A stretch of DNA of 50,205 nt from Nostoc sp. UCD121 (GCF_014222285.1 NZ_JACKZS010000033.1:1-50205); one strand, 5' to 3'. Numbered from the stretch's first letter, positions 16,952-25,212 are shown. Notes: generated from the letters alone by a model not told the origin. Program-made: numbers and translations.

Positions 16952-16982
16952 TATAAAAAGGGCTACCGAATTCAGCAACCCT
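16952..16982 (-). terminator. Terminator of the DUF1830 gene
   Basis: On the minus strand AGGGTTGCTG (16982-16973) pairs with CGGTAGCCCT (16968-16959) around the loop AATT, with three G-T wobbles. The sequence TTTTATAT follows. It lies 37 bases past the DUF1830 stop. Confidence 0.7.
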
Positions 16983-17018
16983 AAAATTGAGTCAAATTGT
17001 TTTTTTAATGAATAGCTG

Positions 17019-17399
17019 CTAAAGAGCGACTTGTAAGGGTTTTATACTATCTCCAGTGTTTGTATTAATTTGCTGTACCAATGATTTGGTATTAATAGGG
17101 TCTTTTTCAGATAATGAGTCTGTATCAAACTCATGAGTACTCGTTTCTTCGAGCATCAGGCGATCGCACGGAATCTTATCGGATAAAATTGCACTTGCCA
17201 TCATCCCTGTATGAATCTCCAATTGACCTTTTCGCGGAGCTTCAAAAACTAAACGTTGTCCAGGGAAAACAACCCTTTCAAAGTACCAGTTGGGAATATT
17301 GCAGATGCGAGCCACCTGTATTTTGCTCGTGGCATTAATGTAGCAGCAGAGAATTTTTCCCGATTGCTCTGGTGGTAGAGGATCTAATATTTGAGCCAT
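17019..17399 (-). CDS. DUF1830 family protein
   Basis: This 126-residue soluble cyanobacterial protein of the DUF1830 family has the core ILCCYINATSKIQVARICNIPNWYFERVVFPGQRLVFEAPRKGQLEIHTG split across residues 16-65. CCYIN and the FPGQR(L)xFEAP stretch are the conserved parts. The last 40 residues are polar and probably disordered. Function unknown. It is monocistronic, with a hairpin terminator at 16952-16982. Confidence 0.85.
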   Translation of the reverse strand: MAQILDPLPPEQSGKILCCYINATSKIQVARICNIPNWYFERVVFPGQRLVFEAPRKGQLEIHTGMMASAILSDKIPCDRLMLEETSTHEFDTDSLSEKDPINTKSLVQQINTNTGDSIKPLQVAL

Positions 17400-17639
17400 A
17401 ACTGCTGAGGAGCTTTACGCCACAATTTTACATTACACCAGCCAAGCCTAGCACCCACTGATCCCCAGTTGCTGTAACTGTGAATACCAACTGTGTCTTT
17501 GGAGATTATTTCTTCCTAAAGATATATTTTTAGTTATAAAAACTTTGTAATTATTTGTAGCTTTTTCGGAATTATACACTATACATAAAAGTTTTTAAGA
17601 TTTTTATCCTGGTATCAAAGCTTTAATTCTCTTAGGGCA
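17400..17639. other. Intergenic region upstream of candidate RNA, no gene seen
   Basis: This AT-rich spacer should contain the DUF1830 promoter on the minus strand. Nothing else is recognisable. Beyond the candidate RNA, at 17802-17876, there is a 24-codon frame encoding a hydrophobic peptide, but it has no ribosome site. Confidence 0.4.
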
Positions 17640-17729
17640 GATAAAACGACGATCCCCTTGCTTTTCGCCTAGCGAGTAAGGGAGTTTTGCCGTTTCATCT
17701 ATCCCAGGATTAATAGGCTGGGATCATCG
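17640..17729. ncRNA. Candidate structured RNA between DUF1830 and radical SAM genes
   Basis: Several stems nest here. GATAAAACG at 17640-17648 pairs 8 of 9 with CGTTTCATC at 17691-17699 and encloses a hairpin CCCTTGCT/AGTAAGGG at 17655-17662 and 17675-17682, which is capped by CGC/GCG. A separate perfect hairpin ATCCCAG/CTGGGAT follows at 17701-17707 and 17718-17724. An alternative pairing of CGACGATCCC (17648-17657) with GGGATCATCG (17720-17729) matches 9 of 10, so two folds compete. It lies about 260 bases upstream of the radical SAM start. It may be a small RNA, a switch-like leader or a palindromic repeat. Strand unknown. Confidence 0.35.
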
Positions 17730-17992
17730 CTTAATGAATAAACTCAATGTTATGGTAAAGCTATATGAAAAATATCTTCATAAAGCCTATCTATAAATTC
17801 TATGTATGTTTTATGCATAGCAATTTTAGCGTTTCCTGCAATTGCTAATATTAGTTTTCTCATTACCAGCAATTAAACGAAATGTCAAGGGCGATTGTGA
17901 TAATTAAAACCCAATAAAACAAGCACATACTTTAAAACTGGATGTTTTTCTCGCTTTCTCCAAAGATTGGCAAGATGGAAGTCAAAACACAA

Positions 17993-19567
17993 ATGATGGA
18001 AAATCGAATTCTTTACGTTCGCCTTCCTTGTAACCCCATCTTTCCTATTGGGGTTGTCTACTTGAGCGATCATGTCCATAAGCAGTTTCCTAATATCGAA
18101 CAGCGAATTTTCGATTTAGGAACAGTGCCACCTTTAGATTACAATTCTGCTCTGGATCGCTGTATCGATGAATTTAAACCGACACTGCTAGTATTTTCTT
18201 GGCGGGATATTCAAATTTATGCCCCAGTTGGTGGACGTGGTGGCAACCCACTGCAAAACGCCTTTGAATTTTACTACGCTAAGAATCCTCTACTAAAACT
18301 ACGTGGCGGATTTGGTGGTTTACGAATTTTTATCGCTTACTATGTAGAGTTATGGCGAAACCAAGGCTTAATCAAACGCGGTTTAAAGCGTGCTCAAAAA
18401 TATAATTCTAATGCCCGTGTAGTTGTAGGTGGTGGTGCAGTTAGCGTATTTTACGAACAGTTGGGTAAAAGCTTACCCCAAGGGACAATTATTTCTGTGG
18501 GTGAAGGGGAAACCCTGCTGGAAAAACTTTTAAGTGGCAAAGATTTTCGAGATGAACGCTGTTACGTTGCGGGAGAAACCCAACCACGAAAACGGCTAAT
18601 TCACGAACAACCCACCCCACTAGAAAAAACAGCTTGTAACTACGACTATATCGAAACCATCTGGCCGGAATTTAACTTTTACCTGCAAGAAGAAGACTTT
18701 TATATAGGTGTACAAACTAAACGTGGTTGTCCCCACAACTGCTGCTATTGCGTCTATACGGTTGTCGAAGGCAAACAAGTACGCATCAATCCAGCAGATG
18801 AAGTAGTTGCTGAGATGCGCCAATTATACGATCGCGGCATTCGCAACTTTTGGTTTACCGATGCCCAATTTATCCCCGCACGAAAATTTATCGACGATGC
18901 CATAGAACTCTTGCAAAAAATCGTCGATTCTGGTATGACAGATATCCACTGGGCAGCATATATCAGAGCCGACAATTTGACACCCGAATTGTGCGACTTG
19001 ATGGCGAAAACCGGGATGAACTACTTTGAAATCGGGATTACCAGTGGTTCTCAAGAACTCGTGCGGAAAATGCGGATGGGGTACAATCTGCGAACCGTCT
19101 TGCAAAACTGCCGTGACTTAAAAGCAGCTGGTTTCAACGACTTAGTTTCCGTCAACTACTCCTTTAACGTTATTGACGAACGCCCCGAAACTATCCGCCA
19201 AACCATCGCCTACCACCGCGAACTAGAACGGATTTTTGGTGCTGATAAAGTCGAACCTGCCATCTTCTTTATTGGGTTGCAACCTCATACCCATTTAGAA
19301 GAATACGCTTTCAAAGAAGGCATCCTCAAACCAGGGTACGATCCAATGAGCTTGATGCCGTGGACAGCCAAAAAACTCCTCTGGAATCCCGAACCCCTTG
19401 GTTCATTCTTCGGCGAAGTTTGCTTGCAAGCTTGGCAACAAAACCCCAACGATTTCGGACGCGAAGTCATGAAAATCTTAGAAGAAAAACTGGGTTGTGC
19501 CGACTTAGAAGCGGCACTTTCCGCACCAATAGAAACGAAAGAAAAACAGTTAGCAGGTATATCCTAG
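17993..19567 (+). CDS. B12-binding-domain radical SAM protein
   Basis: This protein has an N-terminal cobalamin-binding-like region (ILYVRLPCNPIFPIGVVYLS; LLVFSWRDIQIY) and a radical SAM domain with the [4Fe-4S] motif CPHNCCYC (C-x3-C-x2-C) at about residues 246-253 of the short form. The frame opens at 17942, but homologous sequence appears to start at the MMENR methionines (17993/17996). I chose 17993, giving about 525 residues. It resembles a cyanobacterial radical SAM family that databases have linked to high-light acclimation of photosystem II; I recall this only as a family label. Substrate unknown. The DICT-domain gene follows 84 bases downstream. Confidence 0.85.
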   Translation: MMENRILYVRLPCNPIFPIGVVYLSDHVHKQFPNIEQRIFDLGTVPPLDYNSALDRCIDEFKPTLLVFSWRDIQIYAPVGGRGGNPLQNAFEFYYAKNPLLKLRGGFGGLRIFIAYYVELWRNQGLIKRGLKRAQKYNSNARVVVGGGAVSVFYEQLGKSLPQGTIISVGEGETLLEKLLSGKDFRDERCYVAGETQPRKRLIHEQPTPLEKTACNYDYIETIWPEFNFYLQEEDFYIGVQTKRGCPHNCCYCVYTVVEGKQVRINPADEVVAEMRQLYDRGIRNFWFTDAQFIPARKFIDDAIELLQKIVDSGMTDIHWAAYIRADNLTPELCDLMAKTGMNYFEIGITSGSQELVRKMRMGYNLRTVLQNCRDLKAAGFNDLVSVNYSFNVIDERPETIRQTIAYHRELERIFGADKVEPAIFFIGLQPHTHLEEYAFKEGILKPGYDPMSLMPWTAKKLLWNPEPLGSFFGEVCLQAWQQNPNDFGREVMKILEEKLGCADLEAALSAPIETKEKQLAGIS

Positions 19568-19651
19568 AAAACACGAATTCTGAATTTCTCCCCCTCTCTT
19601 TCTCTGTGTCCTCTGCGCCTCTGTGGTTCGTTTTCATAAAATCCTAAACCC

Positions 19652-21049
19652 ATGTTAGAAGGTTCAATCTTACAAAAGCTAGAAACAGCCCATCGCCATA
19701 CCACCAGGCCAATTCGATTCGGTGTTTACTACAAAAATACCCTAGTTGCCCTGTGCCACGCTTTAGAAGACCATATCTTAGCCGATGATGGTACACCCCT
19801 CGTTATCACAGCCTTTCAACAGGGGAAATGGTATCTACAAGAAGCTGAACGATATGCAGACATCGCCCATCACAGCCGCCATATTGCCATCATGGCCGCC
19901 TCTGAATCTGGCTTTGCTGAACATCCTACTAGCCAGCTACCCAATGTAGACTTAGTAGGATTAGATGCAGGCGATCCAGTGGCACAGGAGTGGCACTTAA
20001 TTATTTTATCGCCTAAGTACACAGCAATGGTAATTTGTCAAGAATTATCAGAAGCTGATTATGGCAGCACTGGAGTACCGACATCAGACTTAGAGCGGAA
20101 ATTCTATGGTTTGTGGACATTTGAGCCGGAGTTAGTCCAAGAGACAGCAGAAATAGCGATCGCTCACATCAAAAAATACAACCCAGAACTAGCCCAAAAA
20201 CTCACAGCCGACAAACAACAAATTGTCCCGTCAATGGCCAGATCGGAAAATTTAGGTGCAGTTGTCTCTCGTGTAGTAGATTACCTCCAGACTGGGCAAG
20301 ATAATTTATCCATCCCAACAGCGTCTCACCAACAAACCCTAGATCGCAACTTGGTTTCTAACGAAATCCAAGCCTTTTTGCGAATGGCGCAACTGATGGA
20401 TATGGCAGATGTCAACAATCCAATGGCAGCAGCAGAAGTGGTTGTACTTGCTGAAGCGATCGGCCAACTTTTGGATCTTCCCGCATGGCAGATTAAGAGA
20501 TTAAGGCTAGCGGCTTTGTTACATCGCATAGATCCGTTACAAAAAGCAGAAAGCGTTCTCACAGATAGTATATCCACACGCTACCAAGAAGATGCACCCA
20601 GTTGTCCTTTAACTTGTCCCTTAGTACCGGGGGCACAAGTATTGCGAACCATGCCAAGATTACGAGCAGTTGCCCAAATTATTACTCACCAAAGCGAGTG
20701 GTGGAATGGCACAGGGGAACCAGCAGGTTTAGCTGGAGATGAAATTCCCCTAGAGTCGAGGATTTTGGCATTATTGGCAGACTTTCAGTGGCGAGTCAAT
20801 GAGCGAAAATCGTCAAATCAAAGCCGGGAACAGATATTTACTCAAGCTTTAGATGAGTGCAAACAACAACAATCTAACCGCTTTGACCCTAAACTTGTAG
20901 ATACCCTAACTTTATTAGTTATGGGTTTACAACAGGGACTCGACTTACCCATCATGACACCCAAATTCAGCGCCGGCATCTGGATACTGGATTCCCAATG
21001 GGATAGCCACAGCAACATAAGTGAGCAGATTGGTAGTTACTTTACATGA
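19652..21049 (+). CDS. DICT sensory domain protein with degenerate HD-GYP-like domain
   Basis: This 465-residue cytosolic protein has a DICT sensory domain in about the first 170 residues (FGVYYKNTLVALCHALEDHI; TAFQQGKWYLQEAERYADIA). The C-terminal half resembles HD-GYP phosphodiesterases (ALLHRIDP; THQSEWWNGTGEPAGL; IPLESRILALLADF). The catalytic signature is eroded: the HD of HDIGK is HRIDP, and HHE-x-x-DGTGYP is HQSEWWNGTGEP, so cyclic-di-GMP hydrolysis is unlikely. It is more likely a signalling scaffold or ligand sensor. It overlaps the pentapeptide-repeat gene by four bases (ATGA), so the two are translationally coupled. DICT domains are known to accompany light- and c-di-GMP-related proteins in cyanobacteria. 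Confidence 0.85.
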   Translation: MLEGSILQKLETAHRHTTRPIRFGVYYKNTLVALCHALEDHILADDGTPLVITAFQQGKWYLQEAERYADIAHHSRHIAIMAASESGFAEHPTSQLPNVDLVGLDAGDPVAQEWHLIILSPKYTAMVICQELSEADYGSTGVPTSDLERKFYGLWTFEPELVQETAEIAIAHIKKYNPELAQKLTADKQQIVPSMARSENLGAVVSRVVDYLQTGQDNLSIPTASHQQTLDRNLVSNEIQAFLRMAQLMDMADVNNPMAAAEVVVLAEAIGQLLDLPAWQIKRLRLAALLHRIDPLQKAESVLTDSISTRYQEDAPSCPLTCPLVPGAQVLRTMPRLRAVAQIITHQSEWWNGTGEPAGLAGDEIPLESRILALLADFQWRVNERKSSNQSREQIFTQALDECKQQQSNRFDPKLVDTLTLLVMGLQQGLDLPIMTPKFSAGIWILDSQWDSHSNISEQIGSYFT

Positions 21050-21684
21050 ATATTGAAGCCATTAGATTAGGAAAACTCAAACAACTTCCAGGGGCAAATT
21101 TAGAAGACGAGGAACTCTCCCGACTGGATTTAAGCCGGATTAATCTTGCTGGTGCTACCCTTGTCGGCACTAATTTTGCTGGTTCTAAACTCGAAGGTGG
21201 ACATTTGGAGGGGGCAAATTTGATGGGAGCCAACCTCCAAGAAACTGACTTGCGGGCGAATTTGATGGGAGCAAACCTGATGCAAGCAGATTTAACGGGT
21301 GCTGACTTGCGGGGTAGCAATTTGCGTGGCGCTAACTTGATGGGAGCCAGACTCAGTGATGTGTCATTGGTAGGTGCTTTCTTGAGTGGTGCCAATTTGA
21401 TGAACGTCAACTTACAAGGCGTTGATTTGCGCGGTGCTGACTTGCGCGGTGCAAACCTGACTGGGGCAAATCTCAAAGGTGCAGACTTGAGTCGCGCCGA
21501 TTTGCAAGGGGCTTTATTGAGTGAAGCAAACCTTGAAGAAGCTGACTTGCGGGGGGCAAATTTGGCAGGGGCGAATTTGACGGGAGCGAATTTACTCTGT
21601 GCAGAGTTAGAAGGTACAAATTTGAGCGGCGTTAATTTGAATAAAGCGTGTGTGGTGGGGACAGTGGTTGAGACGCTTGCGTAA
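21046..21684 (+). CDS. Pentapeptide repeat protein
   Basis: This 212-residue protein consists almost entirely of tandem A(D/N)LxX pentapeptides from about residue 25 to 200 (for example ANLMGANLQ, ADLRGADLRGANL). Such repeats fold as a right-handed quadrilateral beta-helix. The N-terminal 20 residues (MNIEAIRLGKLKQLPGANLE) carry no signal peptide, so it is probably cytosolic. The repeat interior has Leu at the central position throughout. The start ATG lies inside the stop of the DICT gene (ATGA overlap). Molecular role unknown; the coupling implies a complex or shared pathway with the DICT/HD protein. Confidence 0.93.
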   Translation: MNIEAIRLGKLKQLPGANLEDEELSRLDLSRINLAGATLVGTNFAGSKLEGGHLEGANLMGANLQETDLRANLMGANLMQADLTGADLRGSNLRGANLMGARLSDVSLVGAFLSGANLMNVNLQGVDLRGADLRGANLTGANLKGADLSRADLQGALLSEANLEEADLRGANLAGANLTGANLLCAELEGTNLSGVNLNKACVVGTVVETLA

Positions 21685-21741
21685 AGATAGCACCAAAAAA
21701 CCACCTATGCCGATTATTTGTATTTTTGAGGACTACCCACA

Positions 21742-21975
21742 ATGACACCCGTCGCTGCACAAGTCTCAATCACCCCGATCATTCCCATGTTGAGCGCGAT
21801 CGCAAATTGACAATGGGAACAGTTTAAAGAACTGGAGGCAGATTTTGTATCCCAGTATGGAGTAGAGGTATGGCAAGAGGTTTTTAATTTCCGTCTCAAG
21901 CTAGCACTGGATAAAGATTCTGACAGATGGCTTTTGATGCTGCGTGCCGTAGCCACTTTTTCATCACCAAACCCT
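21742..21975 (+). pseudogene. Gene remnant with in-frame stop
   Basis: A frame opening at ATG 21742 (MTPVAAQVSITPIIPMLS) is broken by TGA at 21808-21810. It then continues in the same frame with coding-like sequence (WEQFKELEADFVSQYGVEVW, then WQEVFNFRLKLALDKDSDRW) up to the vapC stop. I do not recognise the family. One substitution (for example TGG to TGA) would explain the break, so it is either a recent pseudogene or a sequencing error. It abuts the toxin-antitoxin pair, which suggests decayed accessory DNA. Confidence 0.5.
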
Positions 21976-22338
21976 CTAGGTATAAAAAGCCGAATCACGA
22001 CTAATCAAAACAAGGGAATGATTCATCGTCTGTGCCACCAGAATACGATCAAACGGATCTCGATGATGCAGTGGTAAATAACGGAATTGAACAGTATCGG
22101 TAAAGGTAATAAGGAGAATTGTTATACCCGCAGCAATTAGTTTAGGTTCAATCTCTTCAAAAGCACCCTGTAAGAATAGTTTTCCAATGTTGAGTTTAAT
22201 CGCCATTTCCCAAAGACTTGCAATACTAAAGAAAACAGCCTCAGCAGATTCAATTTTTTCTCTAGTTAACACTGGTAGGGTGGCATCATTCGAGACAAAC
22301 CAGATAAAAGCATGAGTATCCAATAGTAATCTATTCAT
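21976..22338 (-). CDS. PIN-domain toxin, VapC family
   Basis: This 120-residue PIN-domain ribonuclease is the predicted toxin. The four acidic positions are visible: LLLDTHAFIW (Asp), SLWEMAIK (Glu), DPFDRILVAQ (Asp) and SRDSAF (Asp). It overlaps the antitoxin gene by four bases (ATGA), the usual operon layout. The protein ends AFYT; the next codons on the minus strand after the TAG read RVW and then TGA. Relatives commonly end in a similar hydrophobic tail with Trp, so the TAG probably removed the last four residues. The catalytic residues are upstream of this, so activity may persist. Confidence 0.88.
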   Translation of the reverse strand: MNRLLLDTHAFIWFVSNDATLPVLTREKIESAEAVFFSIASLWEMAIKLNIGKLFLQGAFEEIEPKLIAAGITILLITFTDTVQFRYLPLHHRDPFDRILVAQTMNHSLVLISRDSAFYT

Positions 22339-22562
22339 TCCATATATTCTTTCATATCTTGAAGCGGCTCATCAAAGTCATTAGGTAATGGCAGAACAAA
22401 CATTCCTTTCATTGTTCCAGCAACGCGACGCTTGTTTGTCTGCTTTTCTTCGGTAGAGTTTTTAGAGTGCTTCTCTATCAAAAACTCAATGTAATGAAGC
22501 ACTTCTGTCTGAAGAGACTCAGGGAGTTCTTCTAATTTTTCTAAAATGACTGGCTGTATCAT
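22335..22562 (-). CDS. DUF2281-type antitoxin of the VapC pair
   Basis: This 75-residue product is the predicted antitoxin. The N-terminal half (PVILEKLEELPESLQTEVLHYIEFL) is the DUF2281 helical region typical of antitoxins that precede PIN toxins. The C-terminal part (AGTMKGMFVLPLPNDFDEPL) is the toxin-binding tail with its characteristic FDEPL-x-D-M-x-E-Y ending. The frame extends to 22580, but the ATG at 22562 has AAGGAG seven bases upstream and is the better start. It overlaps vapC by four bases. Autoregulation of the pair is expected from the family, but no operator was identified. Confidence 0.85.
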   Translation of the reverse strand: MIQPVILEKLEELPESLQTEVLHYIEFLIEKHSKNSTEEKQTNKRRVAGTMKGMFVLPLPNDFDEPLQDMKEYME

Positions 22563-22852
22563 TGTTTTTCTCCTTGGCAACTTTTATGAAAAACATCACA
22601 GCTATATTTGTTTGAATGTCAAATACATTTTAATCCGGTTTGGATAAGGACTTTAATATCATGTCCGCTTGATTACTTACTAAACCCCAAGAATCCCACC
22701 CCGCAAGTGGCTATCCTTACCCATAAACTCTTTGGTAGTAGAAAACACACTTAAATTAGCTTTCTCCAAATTTACTTTATTGAATTTTACCTAGTTTAAT
22801 TTTGCAAGAAAAAGAAGGGAGTAATAAAGTTGATACGATTAATATTTTTTTT

Positions 22853-23686
22853 TCATATATGACGCGATCGCTCAGTTCGCCCTCGTATCCACAAAGCTAG
22901 TACACTCATCAACAACACCCCCATCACTCCTTGTAGAGGATTATTATTCACACCAGTTACCCAATCAGGAACTTGACCAGAATATTTCACTAATTCCCCA
23001 ACATTAATAATGTAGTAGCCCCAAACTAAACCACCATGCAAACCAATTGGAAAACCCAAGCGCCCCCTCCGCCAACGCTTTCCCCATACCTGCGTTAACC
23101 CCAGTAGTACTAAAGCTGGAAATTGTGGCAGTGTATGAATAATTGCCTCCAAGGGTTTAATAAAGTGCAATGTAGCAAACGCAGTTGCATCTGTCCATAA
23201 TGCCACACGCGGACTGTAATCTCGTTGTAATTCATCTAGTAACCAGCCTCGGAATAACAATTCCTCAGCAAATCCGATGCCCAAACCAACAAGTAAACCC
23301 TCTAAAATAACTTTCAGCAAAAAAACTTTCGGTTGTTGCCACACCAACCAACCCAACAAACTTTCTACCCCAAAAAGTATCAGAATATTAATTATCCCCA
23401 TAGCCAAGCCACGCAGCAAATCCATACCGTTTTGTCGCGTGAATTCTAAGCCGTAATGCCGCAGAATTTGGGGCCGTTGGTAGACATATTTACCCCATAG
23501 TCTCAGGAGGAAAATAAATACCGCATATAACAATACCAATGTCAATATACTTTCTAAATTTGAATCATGTACTAGTAAGTATATTGGTGCAGCCAATGGC
23601 AACCATAGCAACAATAAAGTCAAAATAAAACAACCCAGCCTAATAGGGGCAGGGCGTTCAGCTAAACGGACAAGGTTTTTTTTCAT
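22853..23686 (-). CDS. CPBP family intramembrane metalloprotease
   Basis: This is a polytopic membrane protein of the CPBP (CAAX protease and bacteriocin-processing) family with about eight hydrophobic stretches. The catalytic motif EELLFRGWLLDEL (EExxxR) is intact, and FATLHFIKP and GLHGGLVWGYY supply the downstream His motifs. The frame opens at 23725, but the first 13 codons run into repeat-like spacer sequence, so the ATG at 23686 (MKKNLVRLAERPAPIRLG) is more likely, giving 277 residues. It lies downstream of clpS on the same strand with a short spacer and may be cotranscribed. The substrate of cyanobacterial CPBP proteins is generally unknown. Confidence 0.9.
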   Translation of the reverse strand: MKKNLVRLAERPAPIRLGCFILTLLLLWLPLAAPIYLLVHDSNLESILTLVLLYAVFIFLLRLWGKYVYQRPQILRHYGLEFTRQNGMDLLRGLAMGIINILILFGVESLLGWLVWQQPKVFLLKVILEGLLVGLGIGFAEELLFRGWLLDELQRDYSPRVALWTDATAFATLHFIKPLEAIIHTLPQFPALVLLGLTQVWGKRWRRGRLGFPIGLHGGLVWGYYIINVGELVKYSGQVPDWVTGVNNNPLQGVMGVLLMSVLALWIRGRTERSRHI

Positions 23687-23753
23687 ACCAATGTATAAGT
23701 CACCAGCCAATACTTTATATTTCAACTAATGACCAATGACAAATTACCAATGA

Positions 23754-24035
23754 CTATTCGTCAGGTTCAATCGTGCTACTTAAACCGTGACTTATCAATG
23801 TTTCGCAATAGAACTCAGCGTGTTCCAGAGCGCAAGTAATCACTAAAGCTAGCCCGTTAGTATGGGCTTCCATCATGATGCTAACAGCCTGGGGTTGGGT
23901 AAGACTTGGTACAGTGGCTATTAGTGACTGCACAACATGCTCCATAGAATTGTAGTCATCGTTATGGAGCAAAACGCGATACCGGGGCGCTAGCTTACGA
24001 ATTGTGGAAGGCTTTTCAATAGTTTCAACTGACAC
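23754..24035 (-). CDS. clpS: ATP-dependent Clp protease adaptor ClpS
   Basis: ClpS is the N-recognin that binds destabilising N-terminal residues and delivers substrates to the ClpC/ClpA unfoldase. The 93-residue protein has the canonical core PRYRVLLHNDDYNSMEHVVQ, where the ND(D)-x-(Y/T)-T/S-M substrate-pocket motif is clear. The helix containing QAVSIMMEAHTNGLALV carries the conserved M-x-x-(A/V)H. The N-terminal tail (MSVETIEKPSTIRKLA) is short and unstructured. Cyanobacteria often encode two ClpS paralogues; this one has the standard pocket. A perfect 9-bp inverted repeat lies upstream at 24115-24138. Confidence 0.96.
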   Translation of the reverse strand: MSVETIEKPSTIRKLAPRYRVLLHNDDYNSMEHVVQSLIATVPSLTQPQAVSIMMEAHTNGLALVITCALEHAEFYCETLISHGLSSTIEPDE

Positions 24036-24114
24036 GGCTCTTTGCTCTTTTCTTGTTGATTCACTACTACAAACTGTCTGTGTAGCGATCGCTTAACAGT
24101 TATTTACCTATTCT

Positions 24115-24138
24115 ATAGTATCTCTGTTCAGATACTAT
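24115..24138. promoter_or_regulatory. Perfect inverted repeat in the clpS divergent promoter region
   Basis: ATAGTATCT at 24115-24123 pairs perfectly with AGATACTAT at 24130-24138 around the 6-base CTGTTC. It lies 79 bases upstream of clpS (minus) and 178 bases upstream of the plus-strand gene at 24317. A dyad with this spacing is a plausible operator. No known regulator consensus fits it. Confidence 0.45.
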
Positions 24139-24316
24139 GCTAGAAAAACCGCTCAACTTAGTTTTGCGTAGCCACTTGCGAGGCAGATGTCTGAGACATA
24201 CTTGGCGTGAGAGTGCTACCCTAATCTTACAGAAGCTTCCTTAAACCTAGCGTATTTTCATTTTTAAAATTAAGGAAATTGCAAATAATCCTTGCCCCTC
24301 CCCAAACTCCATAATC

Positions 24317-24667
24317 ATGGACATTAGCCTAGATTTTCTTCAACCAGGACAAATTGTGTCTTTAGAGCATGGCGACAGAAATCTGTATGCAGAAGTCATT
24401 CAATTTGTAGTTTCCCGCCAGTTGTGCTGGGTACGTCCTTTAATAATGGTTAGTTTGATTCAAGAATCCCCGCTAATTACCGATTTGCGAGATGTGTCTG
24501 ACTTGCTTTGGCCTGCAAATTTATTTCGACCAGCATTAGACACAGAAGTAATTACCTTCTTGAGTCAAGTTTTAGTAAAAGAACCAAAAACTGAGCCTGA
24601 CTCAGCCGCAAAACAGCAACTTAATCAATTTATTCACCAACTATGGTCAGCATATCAACAGGCATAG
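24317..24667 (+). CDS. Conserved hypothetical protein
   Basis: I do not recognise the family. The 116-residue protein is soluble. A beta-rich first half (FLQPGQIVSLEHGDRNLYAEVIQFVVSR, then LCWVRPLIMV) is followed by a helical tail (AAKQQLNQFIHQLWSAYQQA). The leading SLEHGDRNLYAEVIQ resembles small SH3-like barrels, though this is only an impression. No catalytic motif. It appears to be a single cistron, divergent from clpS. Confidence 0.7.
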   Translation: MDISLDFLQPGQIVSLEHGDRNLYAEVIQFVVSRQLCWVRPLIMVSLIQESPLITDLRDVSDLLWPANLFRPALDTEVITFLSQVLVKEPKTEPDSAAKQQLNQFIHQLWSAYQQA

Positions 24668-25008
24668 GGCAAAAGATATGACTAGAAGTTAGTTTATCTG
24701 GAGCGCTAACAGCCATATTGATGACATCAACTCCCTTCGCAACGAGTTTATTCTGTTTGTGGACAATTTCAGGAAACAGAAAGGGAGGAATTTTTTCTCG
24801 GCGTTTAGCGAACTACATAATGTAGAGGGTTATTAGCACGGTTTACGCCATTCTAGTTATTGAAATAATCAACGTCAGAGAAAAATACAAACAATAATAT
24901 CACTATTATTATCCCAACTGCTTTTACTAAAACTTCTTTTACTAACTCGGAATTTTGATTACTTCACTATTTATCAAATTTACTTGATATACCTCTATGC
25001 ATAAGCAT
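24668..25008. other. Intergenic region with possible gene fragment
   Basis: On the plus strand a frame without ATG runs from 24693 to 24836 (fragment HIDDINSLRNEFILFVDNF, then RKQKGRNFFSAF). It reads like coding sequence and could be a decayed gene, but 47 codons are too few to decide. The rest (24837-25008) is AT-rich with no visible feature. Confidence 0.25.
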
Positions 25009-25212
25009 TTAGGAATATCCAAAGCTGGGAACCAACTTAATTCTACCAGCATCCATCTCCGACATTAATAATTCCAGAGCTTCGTAGTCAACATCAGAAA
25101 TATAACCCAGTTCTGTCAGTTCTGAATTGATTTCATTTTCTATCTCAGGAGTTAGCTTCTTAATGTCAAGAGCTTTTTCTACCAATTTACGAATAGCGTA
25201 CTTAGTTCTCAT
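25009..25212 (-). CDS. Small hypothetical protein
   Basis: This 67-residue acidic helical protein (AIRKLVEKALDIKKLTPEIE, then NEINSELTELGYISDVDYEA) has no membrane segment or signal peptide. I do not know the family; small proteins of this style are common in Nostoc. A TTG at 25227 would add five residues; the ATG at 25212 is preferred. A CRP-like palindrome lies 82 bases upstream, so this gene is one candidate target. Confidence 0.6.
   Translation of the reverse strand: MRTKYAIRKLVEKALDIKKLTPEIENEINSELTELGYISDVDYEALELLMSEMDAGRIKLVPSFGYS

Noticed and set aside
17802..17876. A 24-residue hydrophobic peptide frame resembling a small photosystem subunit
   Set aside because: There is no Shine-Dalgarno, and the sequence does not match PsaM, PetN, PsbM or other small subunits I know.
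21042..21704. A 220-codon open frame antisense to the pentapeptide-repeat gene
   Set aside because: It mirrors the repeat codons of the real gene (regular Lys-Phe-Ala-Pro pattern), has no ribosome site, and is a by-product of the repeat's base composition.
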